Shown here piece by piece: positions 15,966-24,716 of a stretch of 64,000 nt of DNA. Below the pieces are notes generated by a model, which saw nothing but the letters and a program-made list of their open reading frames with translations, ran no database searches and was not told the DNA's origin. The DNA is taken from positions 627,501 through 691,500 of the forward strand of contig NZ_ALCH01000004.1 in the NCBI RefSeq assembly GCF_000279535.1, in the 5' to 3' direction. Position 1 is the first letter of the stretch; each line of letters starts with the position of its first letter. Origin of the DNA: Streptococcus infantis SPAR10. Its GTDB lineage: Bacteria > Bacillota > Bacilli > Lactobacillales > Streptococcaceae. Made by a program: the position numbers and the translations under genes.

Positions 15966-15994
15966 ATGACAATTTAATCAAAATATGATATAAT
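15966..15994 (+). promoter_or_regulatory. Strong promoter of the recombinase operon
   Basis: ATGACA (one mismatch to consensus), an exact 17-bp spacer and a perfect TATAAT. The first recombinase ATG is 332 bp further on, so the transcript has a leader of about 325 nt. Confidence 0.75.
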
Positions 15995-16014
15995 ACAGAA
16001 AAAGTAAAAATAAC

Positions 16015-16157
16015 AAAAGTAACTTACCAAAGTAAAAGAAAAAAAGTATATAGATAGCCACGGCGGATATTCCTTTCATCGTTTAGAAGGAGTTGCTGTG
16101 GTTATCGTTGTTGCTGAGCTAGTTAATTGCTCTTATTACTTAGATGAAGTTACTTTT
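16015..16157 (+). promoter_or_regulatory. Structured leader of the recombinase operon
   Basis: AAAAGTAACTT (16015-16025) and its exact complement AAGTTACTTTT (16147-16157) can close a domain of about 140 nt. Inside, CCACGGC can pair with GCTGTGG and CCTTTC with GAAGG. Further on, AACGAT (16187 area) can compete for ATCGTT inside the domain, so alternative folds are possible. No leader peptide with a good ribosome site was found. Transcriptional or translational control of transposition is a reasonable guess. Confidence 0.4.
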
Positions 16158-16326
16158 ATTATTGAATTAATTTAAATAATAATAACGATCAATGAAAGTA
16201 CTCATCGATATTTCCTTTTTGCAGTTTAGAGCTCAAAGGAGAACAGTACTGATTTGGTCGTTTTTTTGCGTATTGACATCCTAAAAGCCAGTCAGAACCT
16301 TCAGTCATGATAAACAAGGAGAATTA

Positions 16327-17586
16327 ATGAAATTTGTAGTTTATAAACATTCGCTGGTTTTAGGTGATAACAACATCGTGACAAAGCAATTGATTGCACT
16401 CAAACATGATGATGGCACATTACAATTCACTGATTTTCATAGATATGTAAAATCTGCCACAAAGATTAAATCTATTTCAGACGATGGAAACAAACGATTT
16501 TCATACGTTGTTAAATTTTTGAATTTTATATACGGAACAGTTGGGGTTAACAATCTTGATCAACTAACTTTAGAAATGGTCAAGGAGTTTTTTATGCTTT
16601 ATGGTTTAGGACAACTTCCAGAAGATAGAAAAAATAGAAAGAAAAGTACAGTCGAAAAATGTGTAAATGCAGTTCTTGATTTTTTAACTCTATACTTGAA
16701 TGAACGAAAAGGAAAGGTTAAATTGAAGCCAAAAGACCTTTATTCTATCAATACGTTTACCAATAGACGAGGCAGAGTCATCAAAAGAAAAGAGCTGAAT
16801 TTTGAGATATTTGTTGATGATAGCAACACACAGAAGTCAATTTTTAGAGATATGCCAAACAGCGCCTTTGAAATGCTCTTCGCTCACATTGCTCAATGTC
16901 ACAAGGATTTACTTATGGCTGTTGCCTTGGGAGCATTTGTTGGTTTAAGACCATCAGAAGCTTGTAATGTAAGACGTGAAGATAGCCCTTTGGGGGCAGG
17001 TATCATATTTCACCAAAGTGATAATCAAGTATTTAAAATTGAGGTTGATCTGCGAAAAGAAATGCCCCTTAGAAGCGATTTAAAGTCAACTGGACGAATT
17101 AAAAAGGAAAGACTTCAAGCTGTACCTTATATCTTCTTAGAGGTCTTTTTAGACACCTACAATGACTATATGAGCTACCTAGAAGGTAAAAGGTATGAGA
17201 AAGATTATGGTCCATTAAGCCTTAACAAGCAAGGGAAAGCATTGTCATACGATGTGTACTATCAACGATTTCGTAAGATTATTCGCGAAGAAATGATTCC
17301 AATATTTCTTAAATCTGATGACCCAGAGGTTGTCTTTTTTGGTCAACTCTTGCAAGAAAATAATATTTCACCCCATATCTTTAGGCACTGGTACACCACA
17401 CAATTGGTTTTGTCAGGTGTTAATGAAGTTAGTGAACTGATGTCTGCTAGAGGAGACAATTCACCAGAAAGTGCTTGGGTTTATTTACAAAATAAAGGAG
17501 AAATTGCAAAACAATATGGTCAGGTTAATAATGGTGTTTTTGAATATATGAACTGGCAAGCAGAAAAATTGTTTGGAGAAGATTAA
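16327..17586 (+). CDS. Tyrosine recombinase A of a Tn554/RIT-like element
   Basis: A 419-aa recombinase. The N-terminal half resembles a SAM-like DNA-binding domain. The catalytic half shows the first arginine in FVGLRPSEAC (near residue 208), HIFRHWYTTQ (H-x2-R near 350) and the tyrosine in AWVYLQNKGE (near 385). At the usual second-histidine site it reads ARGDNSPES, with Asp instead of the common GH. AAGGAG precedes the ATG. It is first of five tightly packed genes; Tn554 TnpA is the closest named analogue. Three recombinase-like proteins in tandem also describe RIT elements. It catalyses strand exchange at the element ends. Confidence 0.85.
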   Translation: MKFVVYKHSLVLGDNNIVTKQLIALKHDDGTLQFTDFHRYVKSATKIKSISDDGNKRFSYVVKFLNFIYGTVGVNNLDQLTLEMVKEFFMLYGLGQLPEDRKNRKKSTVEKCVNAVLDFLTLYLNERKGKVKLKPKDLYSINTFTNRRGRVIKRKELNFEIFVDDSNTQKSIFRDMPNSAFEMLFAHIAQCHKDLLMAVALGAFVGLRPSEACNVRREDSPLGAGIIFHQSDNQVFKIEVDLRKEMPLRSDLKSTGRIKKERLQAVPYIFLEVFLDTYNDYMSYLEGKRYEKDYGPLSLNKQGKALSYDVYYQRFRKIIREEMIPIFLKSDDPEVVFFGQLLQENNISPHIFRHWYTTQLVLSGVNEVSELMSARGDNSPESAWVYLQNKGEIAKQYGQVNNGVFEYMNWQAEKLFGED

Positions 17587-17598
17587 AAGGAGTAGCTA

Positions 17599-19452
17599 TT
17601 GGTAGTAGATTTAAAAAATTATCTTGAAAGAATATTAGTCGAGTTAGGTGCTGCTACAATAAAACACCGTGAGAAAGTCAGTGGATTCTTACTAGACAAT
17701 GAATGGTTTGGTGTGTCTATAAATCTTGATGATTATACTATTTCTGAAAAAGATGCTGAAGTTCTTAAAAATCACATCAAAGACTATCTAACAACACCTC
17801 CTGGAATTAAGAGTATGGAAGGAATCTTTTCAAAAAAATTTCCTTCTACAAGTGAATTATTCGTACAATTTGCTGAAGAAGAAAAGCTGAGTGAAACAAA
17901 TCGTTTCTATCTACTTGATTTTTTAGCATACTACTTAACAAAGGATTTGTTTCTATATAGTGATGCTGAAGTAGAGACCTTAGTAGAAGTAGCAACAGAA
18001 GTTCTTACGAAGTCACAAGGCAATATCCTCATTCAATTTATTAAATGGCTACTCAATAAAGGCGTTACTCGTTATCGAGTAAGTTTTGAAATGACAAAGC
18101 GTTACACGATTGAGAGTGCAAATGGAGCGTATGAATTAGATGAATACCTTGAATTAATGTACTACCTATTCAACGAAAACTACATCATAAAAAATGATAT
18201 GTTGTGTAAAGCAGCAAATTCAAAAAACTATGCAGATACATGGTTGTATCTAGGGTTACATTTTATTTGCGCACTAAGATCAACAGACTTAGAAAGATTA
18301 GGACATCCTAAATTAACAAGAGAACCATTAGAAGTTTTAGAAGCAGTAGTAGATGGAACTTGGAGTAGTAGTGAAGCTAGAAGGACTTTACTAAGTATTA
18401 CAACAAGATTGACTTATTTAAACTTAACACCTAATAAAACCAAAAACGCTTCTAATGTTGCTCAGTTAAAGTTTCATGTCCCAGAAAGTTGTCAGGTTCT
18501 TATTGGAACGTTATTGGCTATCTGTGAGGCACATTTCCAACTTCAAATACCATACAATGCAGAAAATCCATTGATCAGACAAATTAAAACTTATGAAAAG
18601 ATTACTAGTTATATGGGAGAGGAAATCGGAAATTTATTTTTAGAGCGTAACTTTAGTAGTCGTTCTGCAAACAAGTCCTACTTACAATCTGTCGCAATGT
18701 TAGCAGATGATGTTCTTGAAGAAAAGTCAGAACTGAATATTAAAGGTTATTTTCTAGCAGCATTAGCTCGTAGCCATAAAGGGGATTTTAATGAATTTGC
18801 ACAAACCACAACAACGTATCTAAAAGATGCCCAACTCGGACAACTAAAACCTGAAATGGTTGCAAAAGAGCTATTTGAACGAGGCGTATTATCCATGATT
18901 CCGTCTATGCTCTTGACCATTGTAACTAGAGGAAAGTATAAAAAATTAAGTCCAAGCCAACAAACTCAAATGATTAAAAGTTTAGATTTAACGCCAATTG
19001 AAATTGAAAAAACGTTGGAATTGAGTATTAGGGCTGATTCACGTTCGCAACAAGCATTAAAAACTCTAGTTGAAAATAATGTTGATCCTGAACAATTACT
19101 GACGATCTGTCATCGAATTGGTAACGGAGAAGCTTTTTCTAAGCAAGGAGAGAGTATGTGTCTTTTATCTGCACTAGGGAAACTATGTCCCTATGATGAC
19201 CGTCAGCATTGCGTCGGCTGTCAGTATGAATTACAAACAAAATCTACCTTGCTTTTGTTAATTGGTGAGTTTAATCGACTCAATAAACAATATCAAAAAT
19301 TAAAGAATGAACTTGAACGAGGAAAGGTTCGAGCCATTCTTGAGAAGCAGATTAAACCATGTCTTACAGAAATGTTGCAAGCTTTATCAGAACAGTATGG
19401 CGAAGCTGTATTGTCTGATTATGAGGATATTATTAAGGAGTTAGTCAGTTGA
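17599..19452 (+). CDS. Recombinase-like protein B (TnpB-type) of the element
   Basis: A 617-aa protein starting at TTG with AAAGGAG upstream, 12 bp after recombinase A. Its length matches Tn554 TnpB (about 630 aa). It contains FICALRSTDLERLG, which resembles a recombinase arginine box, and SSRSANKSYLQSV, which resembles the R-x2-NK-x-Y block of TnpB-type proteins. A standard H-x-x-R...Y box was not found. Near the C-terminus is a cysteine cluster (LCPYDDRQHCVGCQYEL), likely a zinc site, then a charged coiled-coil stretch. The stop overlaps the next start by 4 bp. It is probably an essential but atypical partner in the synaptic complex. Confidence 0.75.
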   Translation: MVVDLKNYLERILVELGAATIKHREKVSGFLLDNEWFGVSINLDDYTISEKDAEVLKNHIKDYLTTPPGIKSMEGIFSKKFPSTSELFVQFAEEEKLSETNRFYLLDFLAYYLTKDLFLYSDAEVETLVEVATEVLTKSQGNILIQFIKWLLNKGVTRYRVSFEMTKRYTIESANGAYELDEYLELMYYLFNENYIIKNDMLCKAANSKNYADTWLYLGLHFICALRSTDLERLGHPKLTREPLEVLEAVVDGTWSSSEARRTLLSITTRLTYLNLTPNKTKNASNVAQLKFHVPESCQVLIGTLLAICEAHFQLQIPYNAENPLIRQIKTYEKITSYMGEEIGNLFLERNFSSRSANKSYLQSVAMLADDVLEEKSELNIKGYFLAALARSHKGDFNEFAQTTTTYLKDAQLGQLKPEMVAKELFERGVLSMIPSMLLTIVTRGKYKKLSPSQQTQMIKSLDLTPIEIEKTLELSIRADSRSQQALKTLVENNVDPEQLLTICHRIGNGEAFSKQGESMCLLSALGKLCPYDDRQHCVGCQYELQTKSTLLLLIGEFNRLNKQYQKLKNELERGKVRAILEKQIKPCLTEMLQALSEQYGEAVLSDYEDIIKELVS

Positions 19453-21110
19453 ATAATCAATCAAAATTATTTCGTAAAGTAAATGAAATTATCCTGTTTG
19501 ATGACAATATGATTGAGAGCGCAAAAGAATGTTTTCAAGACTATGTTGAAAAAGGGATTATTCTAACCACCAATTTTGAAGAAAATAAATGGGAAACGAC
19601 TAATGAATATTCTAACGTTAGCTTCATTTTTAACTTGAATAAATTCCAATATAAAAGGTTTTATGAACAAGTATTTCAATTATCTTTTGATGATTTTGTT
19701 ACCTACTTAAAGAGTTTTATAGTGCTATCTATGGAACATCATGTTTTAATCACTCTCCAAGCCTTTTTAAGAGATATAAAGAAATTAGTCAGAGAACTAA
19801 AAGTGAACGAAGCCTTCTCATTAGCAAATATGAAGATTTCCAACCCCTCAGTATGTATAGATTTTCTTTCTACACTACCATGTTTAGAGAGTAACGAATT
19901 AACCCAACTGATTGAGCAACTAGATGAACTTTTAAATGTTAGTTATCAACTGAACACTAAAAAACAGCGAAAGTTAGCCCAATTTCAATCCTATTTTTTA
20001 TTTAATGATATTTTAAACGACTATTGGGTTAAATCATTATTAGATGAGGAAAGATTGTTTTACTACCCTCTTTACTTATGGTGGCAAATAACAGCAGTAG
20101 TACCACTTAGACCAAGGGAGTTTTTGCTCACTCAGAGAAATTGTCTCACAGAAAAAGACGGAAAATATTACTTAACTCTCAGACGAAATAACTTAAAAGG
20201 AAAAGACAAGGGAGTATCCCATAAAATTTCAGAGGATTATTATTTAACAACTTACGAAGTACCATTTAAGCTTGCGAGTGAGATTTTAAATTATTTAGAG
20301 CTAACCAAAGACTTATCATCTACACAGTTAGATACCCTATTTGTGACAGACTCTCATTATCGGAAATGGAAACGTATTGCTAGTACTAAAAACCGTTTCT
20401 TGACGTACAGTAACTTAAATACAATTTTAAAATATTTCTTTAATGAGATTGTATCTCAACAGTATGGGTATTTTGTCCATCATATCAATTCCCCAAATCA
20501 ATTAGACGATCATGAGATTAATTTCATTCATATTGGAGATACTAGACACATTGCAATGATCAATTTGATAGCAGAAGGAGCTAGTCCAGTAACAGCAATG
20601 CTCTTAGCTGGACATGATAGTATCACAACATCTTCACATTATTTTTCAAATCTGAGTCAGTTTATTGAATGTAGGAGCTATCAGCTTTATCGTAAATTAA
20701 CAAACTCTCAAACGTCTTACGCTATAAGTAAAACTCAACATAAATACACCATTAATAAAAACTATGTTCCTCTTGATAATAAGGGCAGATGTTATTCACC
20801 TCGATTTGCGGAAGGTGATTATTCAGACTGTCTTAAAGTCATTAGCTCACATGCAGAGCTTGGTGCTTGTACTAGTTGTCCATTTTACAGAAAAGCTGGA
20901 AAAGATTATTTCTCTATGGATAAATCCTTTAAGAAATCAATCGACGAGGAAGCTTTAATTGTAGATGAGGCTATAAAAAGAGTTCGACAAGGAAAGGGGA
21001 ATATAGAAGATATTGGTGAGGCATTATTAAAACTTAAAACAGTTAGTCATTCTTATCAAGAATATCTAACTGAAAAACATTTATCCTTACAGGAGTTCTC
21101 AAATGGCTAG
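19449..21110 (+). CDS. Tyrosine recombinase C of the element
   Basis: A 553-aa protein starting at TTG inside the previous stop (TTGA overlap). The catalytic region shows VPLRPREFLL (first Arg, near residue 220), HIGDTRHIAM (second Arg near 364), LLAGHDSITTSSHYFSN (GH near 388, Tyr near 397): a complete tyrosine recombinase set. After the tyrosine a cysteine cluster (CYSPRFAEGDYSDC then GACTSCPFYRK) probably binds zinc, as in protein B. The shared C-terminal zinc clusters suggest that the two arose from one ancestor. It overlaps the next gene by 8 bp. It likely carries out strand exchange with recombinase A. Confidence 0.85.
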   Translation: MNNQSKLFRKVNEIILFDDNMIESAKECFQDYVEKGIILTTNFEENKWETTNEYSNVSFIFNLNKFQYKRFYEQVFQLSFDDFVTYLKSFIVLSMEHHVLITLQAFLRDIKKLVRELKVNEAFSLANMKISNPSVCIDFLSTLPCLESNELTQLIEQLDELLNVSYQLNTKKQRKLAQFQSYFLFNDILNDYWVKSLLDEERLFYYPLYLWWQITAVVPLRPREFLLTQRNCLTEKDGKYYLTLRRNNLKGKDKGVSHKISEDYYLTTYEVPFKLASEILNYLELTKDLSSTQLDTLFVTDSHYRKWKRIASTKNRFLTYSNLNTILKYFFNEIVSQQYGYFVHHINSPNQLDDHEINFIHIGDTRHIAMINLIAEGASPVTAMLLAGHDSITTSSHYFSNLSQFIECRSYQLYRKLTNSQTSYAISKTQHKYTINKNYVPLDNKGRCYSPRFAEGDYSDCLKVISSHAELGACTSCPFYRKAGKDYFSMDKSFKKSIDEEALIVDEAIKRVRQGKGNIEDIGEALLKLKTVSHSYQEYLTEKHLSLQEFSNG

Positions 21111-21828
21111 AAAGAAGTATATTGATAATCAAGAATTGCTATTATTATTTGAACATTATTTACTGGAACATTGTTCGAATAATCCTAGACTATTCAAAAT
21201 TCCACAGTTTGGAAATTACCTTAGAAGCAACGGATTTCCGCAGGTTGCAGACACAACGATTAGAAGAAACAAAGAATTTAGACAAGCCCTTAATGATAGA
21301 TTGGAACTATTTGAAGACGACACTTATCAAACAGTTATAACGTATAAAACTCTAGATGTAGAACGTTTCTTAATGACCAATAGAACCCCTAAAGCAATCA
21401 AATCAGCATTGATGGAACTTAACAATTATTATAAAAGAGTTGTTGATGCAGCAATAGAATATAAGGAAGAAGCCAGTAAGCTCAAAACAAGAGTTTCAGA
21501 GTTGAAAAATGAGGTAGCACAACTTAATGAAAAGAATGCTGAAATAAAGGAGCAGACAGCGTTAAACAAAGAATTATTAGAGGAAAACAAAAAGTTAAGG
21601 AATCTTCTTAAAACTAGTTTGTATCCTGATATTGCGAATGAATTGTTAAAAGAAGAGGGCTTGTTAAAATCTGATCAGCAACTAGTAACTAAGAAGTATC
21701 TTAGTGAGAATGTTATTACTTCAGACACAAAAATATCTTTTGAAAAACATACTCATACTGAAAAGCAAACAAGCAAAAGTAAGATTTTGGAAATAAAAGA
21801 CTTACTGGATAACAAGACTAAGTATTAG
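21103..21828 (+). CDS. Coiled-coil partner protein, TnpC/DUF6262-like
   Basis: A 241-aa protein. The N-terminus looks like a small winged helix (FGNYLRSNGFPQVADTTIRR). From about residue 120 to 170 a long heptad-like stretch (YKEEASKLKTRVSELKNE, AQLNEKNAEIKEQTALN) forms a coiled coil, and the tail is basic and polar. Tn554 has a small third gene, tnpC, with helix-turn-helix and coiled-coil features that affects frequency and orientation of insertion; this longer protein sits in the equivalent place. It overlaps recombinase C by 8 bp, so it belongs to the same translation unit. The role is inferred from position and architecture. Confidence 0.65.
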   Translation: MARKKYIDNQELLLLFEHYLLEHCSNNPRLFKIPQFGNYLRSNGFPQVADTTIRRNKEFRQALNDRLELFEDDTYQTVITYKTLDVERFLMTNRTPKAIKSALMELNNYYKRVVDAAIEYKEEASKLKTRVSELKNEVAQLNEKNAEIKEQTALNKELLEENKKLRNLLKTSLYPDIANELLKEEGLLKSDQQLVTKKYLSENVITSDTKISFEKHTHTEKQTSKSKILEIKDLLDNKTKY

Positions 21829-21837
21829 GAGGAGAAA

Positions 21838-24114
21838 ATGTCAGACTTAATCACTGATTTTCCAGCCTTATTGAACTATTGGGACTTTGACAAGAATATC
21901 AAAATAGATGTAGAAAAAATAACAATTACCAGTAAAAAACACATTAACTGGAAATGTCCTACCTGTTCTTATGAATGGAAAGCAAGTACATCAAAATCTT
22001 ATAAGAATATTCAAAATCATTCAAAAATCTGTCCTGTATGTGAGCTTGGAAAAGTGTTCATAAAAGGGGAAAACTCTATATCTGCAAGGATTCCTAACTT
22101 TCTAAGGTACATAAACTTTCATTATGAAAATATAGAAACCATTCAGGAAGAGATTGATAATTTATCTTTTTCTTCAAAGAGGTTATTTCACTTCAAATGT
22201 CCTACCTGTCATGTTGGTTGGAAAGATGTAGCAAACACTTCTAAATTAATCAATAAACATAATCAAGAGCTTGTTCATGTCGGATGTAATGAAAGTACAC
22301 ATTTTGTACCTTACACTAAAGCATACCCTAATCTTCGGAAAATTTATCTTCCAGGGGAGCAAAACGATGTAGAGTTTAATGATCTGAAGTTAAGTGACAA
22401 TGTTACAATCCCTAGAAATTGGAAATGCGACAAATGTGACCATATCTTTAAGTTGTCTATTGATCAGCTAATTTCAAGAATCAAAAGATATAGTTTCTAT
22501 TGTACTAACTGTAAAGCTACATTCGATACCTCAATTAAAGTGAAAGCGAACCCCCTATTACATACAGATAGAAATCTTTTTAAGCAATTTATTCCAACTC
22601 ATGTAAAAAGTAATATGATTGATAGTTTATCCAACATCTTAGTAAGATGGCAGTGTTTTAAATGTCATGGTCAATATGAATGTAGTGTTGTCAAAAGGCA
22701 TCTTGAAGGCTGCCCTTATTGTGATAATAAATTGATGTTAAAAGGATATAATACTTTACAAGAAACTCATCCTTATTTAGAGAAATTTTGGGATAAAAGT
22801 AATGATAAACCTATTTCTGAATACTGGTATAAGTCTTCTAAATGCATAAATTGGAAATGCCCTTGCTGCAAAGTCAGTTTTTATTGTAGTCCAATTGAAA
22901 TGATTTTAAGAACCGACTTAGAGAATAGTAATTTTCAAACTTGTCCTAATCGTTGTGATTGGGATACACTTGTTTTTAACAATGATATACTCTATAATTT
23001 CCCAAAATTACAGGAAGAATGGAGCGATAAAAATGGATTGCCTGTTCATTTAGCATTGAGCCACATTGAAACAAAAAAATATTGGTGGAAGTGTTCTGTT
23101 TGTCAAGGTGAATACCTTTGTTCAATTCCAATAAGAAAAGAAGTAATAGATAGCTGTCCATATTGTAATGATGAACAAGCATTAAAAGGTTATAATACAA
23201 TTGCAGATACTTATCCTGAGTTGTGTGACCTTTGGAGTAGCAAGAATGTAGAAAAACCTGATGAGGTGACGAAATCGTCAGAAACCGAGAATAAAATATT
23301 TAATTGGATTTGTGATTGTTGTGATTTAGAATTTCAGGAGAGATTAGGGATTGTTCTAGGTGTGTTTACAAACAATAATTCTAATAGTCTCAATTCTATA
23401 TGTCCTTACTGTAATAAAAAAATTCCTAAACCAAATGAAACACTAAGCTATGTTAAACCGTACTTAAACAATGAATGGGTAAAAGAACTGAATGGTGATA
23501 TTGATACCTTCTTTTATGATTCAAATGCTTTAACCAATTGGATTTGTCGAAAATGTCACAGAAGTTTTAAAGCAAAAATTTCTGATCGCCACAAAAACGA
23601 CCAATGTTGTCCATATTGTTCTTTTAAGAAGACTGCAAAAGGTTATAATGATCTTGAAACAACACATCCTTGGTTAATTAAAGAATGGTCATCATTAAAT
23701 AAACAAGAAATGTCTTCAGTAAGGGCAAATTCAACATATAATGCATGGTGGAAATGCCCTGTATGTACTGGAGAATATCAGAAAGTTATTAAAGAAAAAT
23801 TTTACAGAGAAAATTCTTGTCCATACTGTAGAAATCAAAAAGTATTAAAAGGATTTAACGATTTAGCAACAACGCAACAAAGTCTAATGAATGAGTGGGA
23901 TTATCTAAATAACTCCTTGATAGTAAGTCCAACTGAAATTACAGAGTTGAGTATTCTGCCTGTATGGTGGATATGTCAAGAAAATCTTAATCACCGTTAC
24001 AAAATTCAAGTAAAAGAAAGAATGGCATACAAAAAACGCAATAAAAGGTCGTGTTCCATTTGCAAAGGCCACAGAAGAAAGCAAGAACACTTTGTACAGT
24101 TTGAAAAAATATAG
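21838..24114 (+). CDS. 758-aa protein with about ten zinc-ribbon repeats
   Basis: The ATG follows AGGAGG, 9 bp after the coiled-coil gene, so this is the fifth gene of the recombinase operon. The chain is built of about ten repeats of 65-85 residues. Each has an aromatic-led ribbon (W-K/I-C-x2-C), a spacer and then CP-x-C followed by KGYN-x-L...P-L...EW. Best copies: WKCPVCTGEY with CPYCRNQKVLKGFNDL, and WICRKCHRSF with CPYCSFKKTAKGYNDL. These match the probable zinc-ribbon family (DUF4379 type, from memory), often fused to endonuclease domains. No nuclease motif is present here; the protein ends after the last ribbon (CSICKGHRR). It could recognise DNA for the recombinases or be cargo. Unknown function. 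Confidence 0.8.
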   Translation: MSDLITDFPALLNYWDFDKNIKIDVEKITITSKKHINWKCPTCSYEWKASTSKSYKNIQNHSKICPVCELGKVFIKGENSISARIPNFLRYINFHYENIETIQEEIDNLSFSSKRLFHFKCPTCHVGWKDVANTSKLINKHNQELVHVGCNESTHFVPYTKAYPNLRKIYLPGEQNDVEFNDLKLSDNVTIPRNWKCDKCDHIFKLSIDQLISRIKRYSFYCTNCKATFDTSIKVKANPLLHTDRNLFKQFIPTHVKSNMIDSLSNILVRWQCFKCHGQYECSVVKRHLEGCPYCDNKLMLKGYNTLQETHPYLEKFWDKSNDKPISEYWYKSSKCINWKCPCCKVSFYCSPIEMILRTDLENSNFQTCPNRCDWDTLVFNNDILYNFPKLQEEWSDKNGLPVHLALSHIETKKYWWKCSVCQGEYLCSIPIRKEVIDSCPYCNDEQALKGYNTIADTYPELCDLWSSKNVEKPDEVTKSSETENKIFNWICDCCDLEFQERLGIVLGVFTNNNSNSLNSICPYCNKKIPKPNETLSYVKPYLNNEWVKELNGDIDTFFYDSNALTNWICRKCHRSFKAKISDRHKNDQCCPYCSFKKTAKGYNDLETTHPWLIKEWSSLNKQEMSSVRANSTYNAWWKCPVCTGEYQKVIKEKFYRENSCPYCRNQKVLKGFNDLATTQQSLMNEWDYLNNSLIVSPTEITELSILPVWWICQENLNHRYKIQVKERMAYKKRNKRSCSICKGHRRKQEHFVQFEKI

Positions 24115-24120
24115 ATAAAT

Positions 24121-24190
24121 AAAAACACTCTAAATTTCATTAAATTGATATTAGAGTGTTTTTTTATTGTCAAAATGTACATTTGAAAAT
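24121..24190. repeat. Right boundary hairpin repeat / terminator of the element
   Basis: The right copy of the repeat at 15867. AACACTCTAA pairs with TTAGAGTGTT around a 20-nt loop, followed by seven T residues, so it is a good terminator 7 bp after the zinc-ribbon gene. Similarity to the left copy continues through ATTGTCAAAATGTACA. Confidence 0.7.
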
Positions 24191-24199
24191 TTTTTAGTT

Positions 24200-24276
24200 T
24201 TCACTTAAATAAAGTACATTTTCAACTGAATTGAGAGTAGTAAAAAATTTCCAGTGTTCACTTAAATAAAGTACAT
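24200..24276. repeat. Two 20-bp direct repeats at the right end
   Basis: TTCACTTAAATAAAGTACAT occurs at 24200-24219 and again at 24257-24276, a 57-bp period. Tandem exact repeats just inside a recombinase element end are typical of accessory binding sites. No copy was noticed at the left end. Confidence 0.6.
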
Positions 24277-24278
24277 AA

Positions 24279-24605
24279 TTGAGTATAATTGGCTTAAAAA
24301 ATTTTTTTGGTTATTTCTCAGATGGTTCAGAAGTTGATGATGTAAAAGAGTTACTTGAATATATTGACGATTCGTTACAATTAAATAATTTTGATAAAAT
24401 TGATGAATATGGTGTAGAATGTAATTTCCATCCGAATTATGAGTATTCTCAACTACAAGTTTATGAATTTAGTGATCAAACTGGTTTTGCTGTTGAATAT
24501 CAGATGACCTCTAATTCTGAATTAGTAGATTTAACCCTACAATTAGAATTTTTATACAATGAGGATGGTTACAAATTAACTTCCATAAATGTAGATCCTG
24601 GATAA
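24279..24605 (+). CDS. Hypothetical protein, probably 5'-truncated
   Basis: The frame opens at a TTG with an in-frame stop just before it and no ribosome site, directly at the end of the recombinase element. The sequence (NFFGYFSDGSEVDDVKELLEYIDDSLQ, split here by a hydrophobic start) is acidic and soluble, ending KLTSINVDPG, about 105 aa. It looks like a small immunity-type or NTF2-like fold, but I do not recognise it. The abrupt start suggests that the insertion removed the true 5' end or supplied a new one. Confidence 0.4.
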   Translation: MSIIGLKNFFGYFSDGSEVDDVKELLEYIDDSLQLNNFDKIDEYGVECNFHPNYEYSQLQVYEFSDQTGFAVEYQMTSNSELVDLTLQLEFLYNEDGYKLTSINVDPG

Positions 24606-24716
24606 ACTATAGTTAAATATCTTCGTTATGTAATATATATGTAGACTAAGGATAGATAATTAGGTTGTAAGTTGCTTAAATCTCGGTTGGTTTTTCAAAT
24701 ATTGGAAGGATTAATG

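Noticed and set aside
16144..16170. Leader peptide MKLLLLLN before the recombinase operon
   Set aside because: No ribosome site, and the codons form one arm of a long-range stem; leucine runs arise from the AT-rich repeat.
24200..24276. Possible CRISPR-like repeats
   Set aside because: Only two copies, an AT-rich spacer of 37 bp and no cas genes; better explained as recombinase-end repeats.
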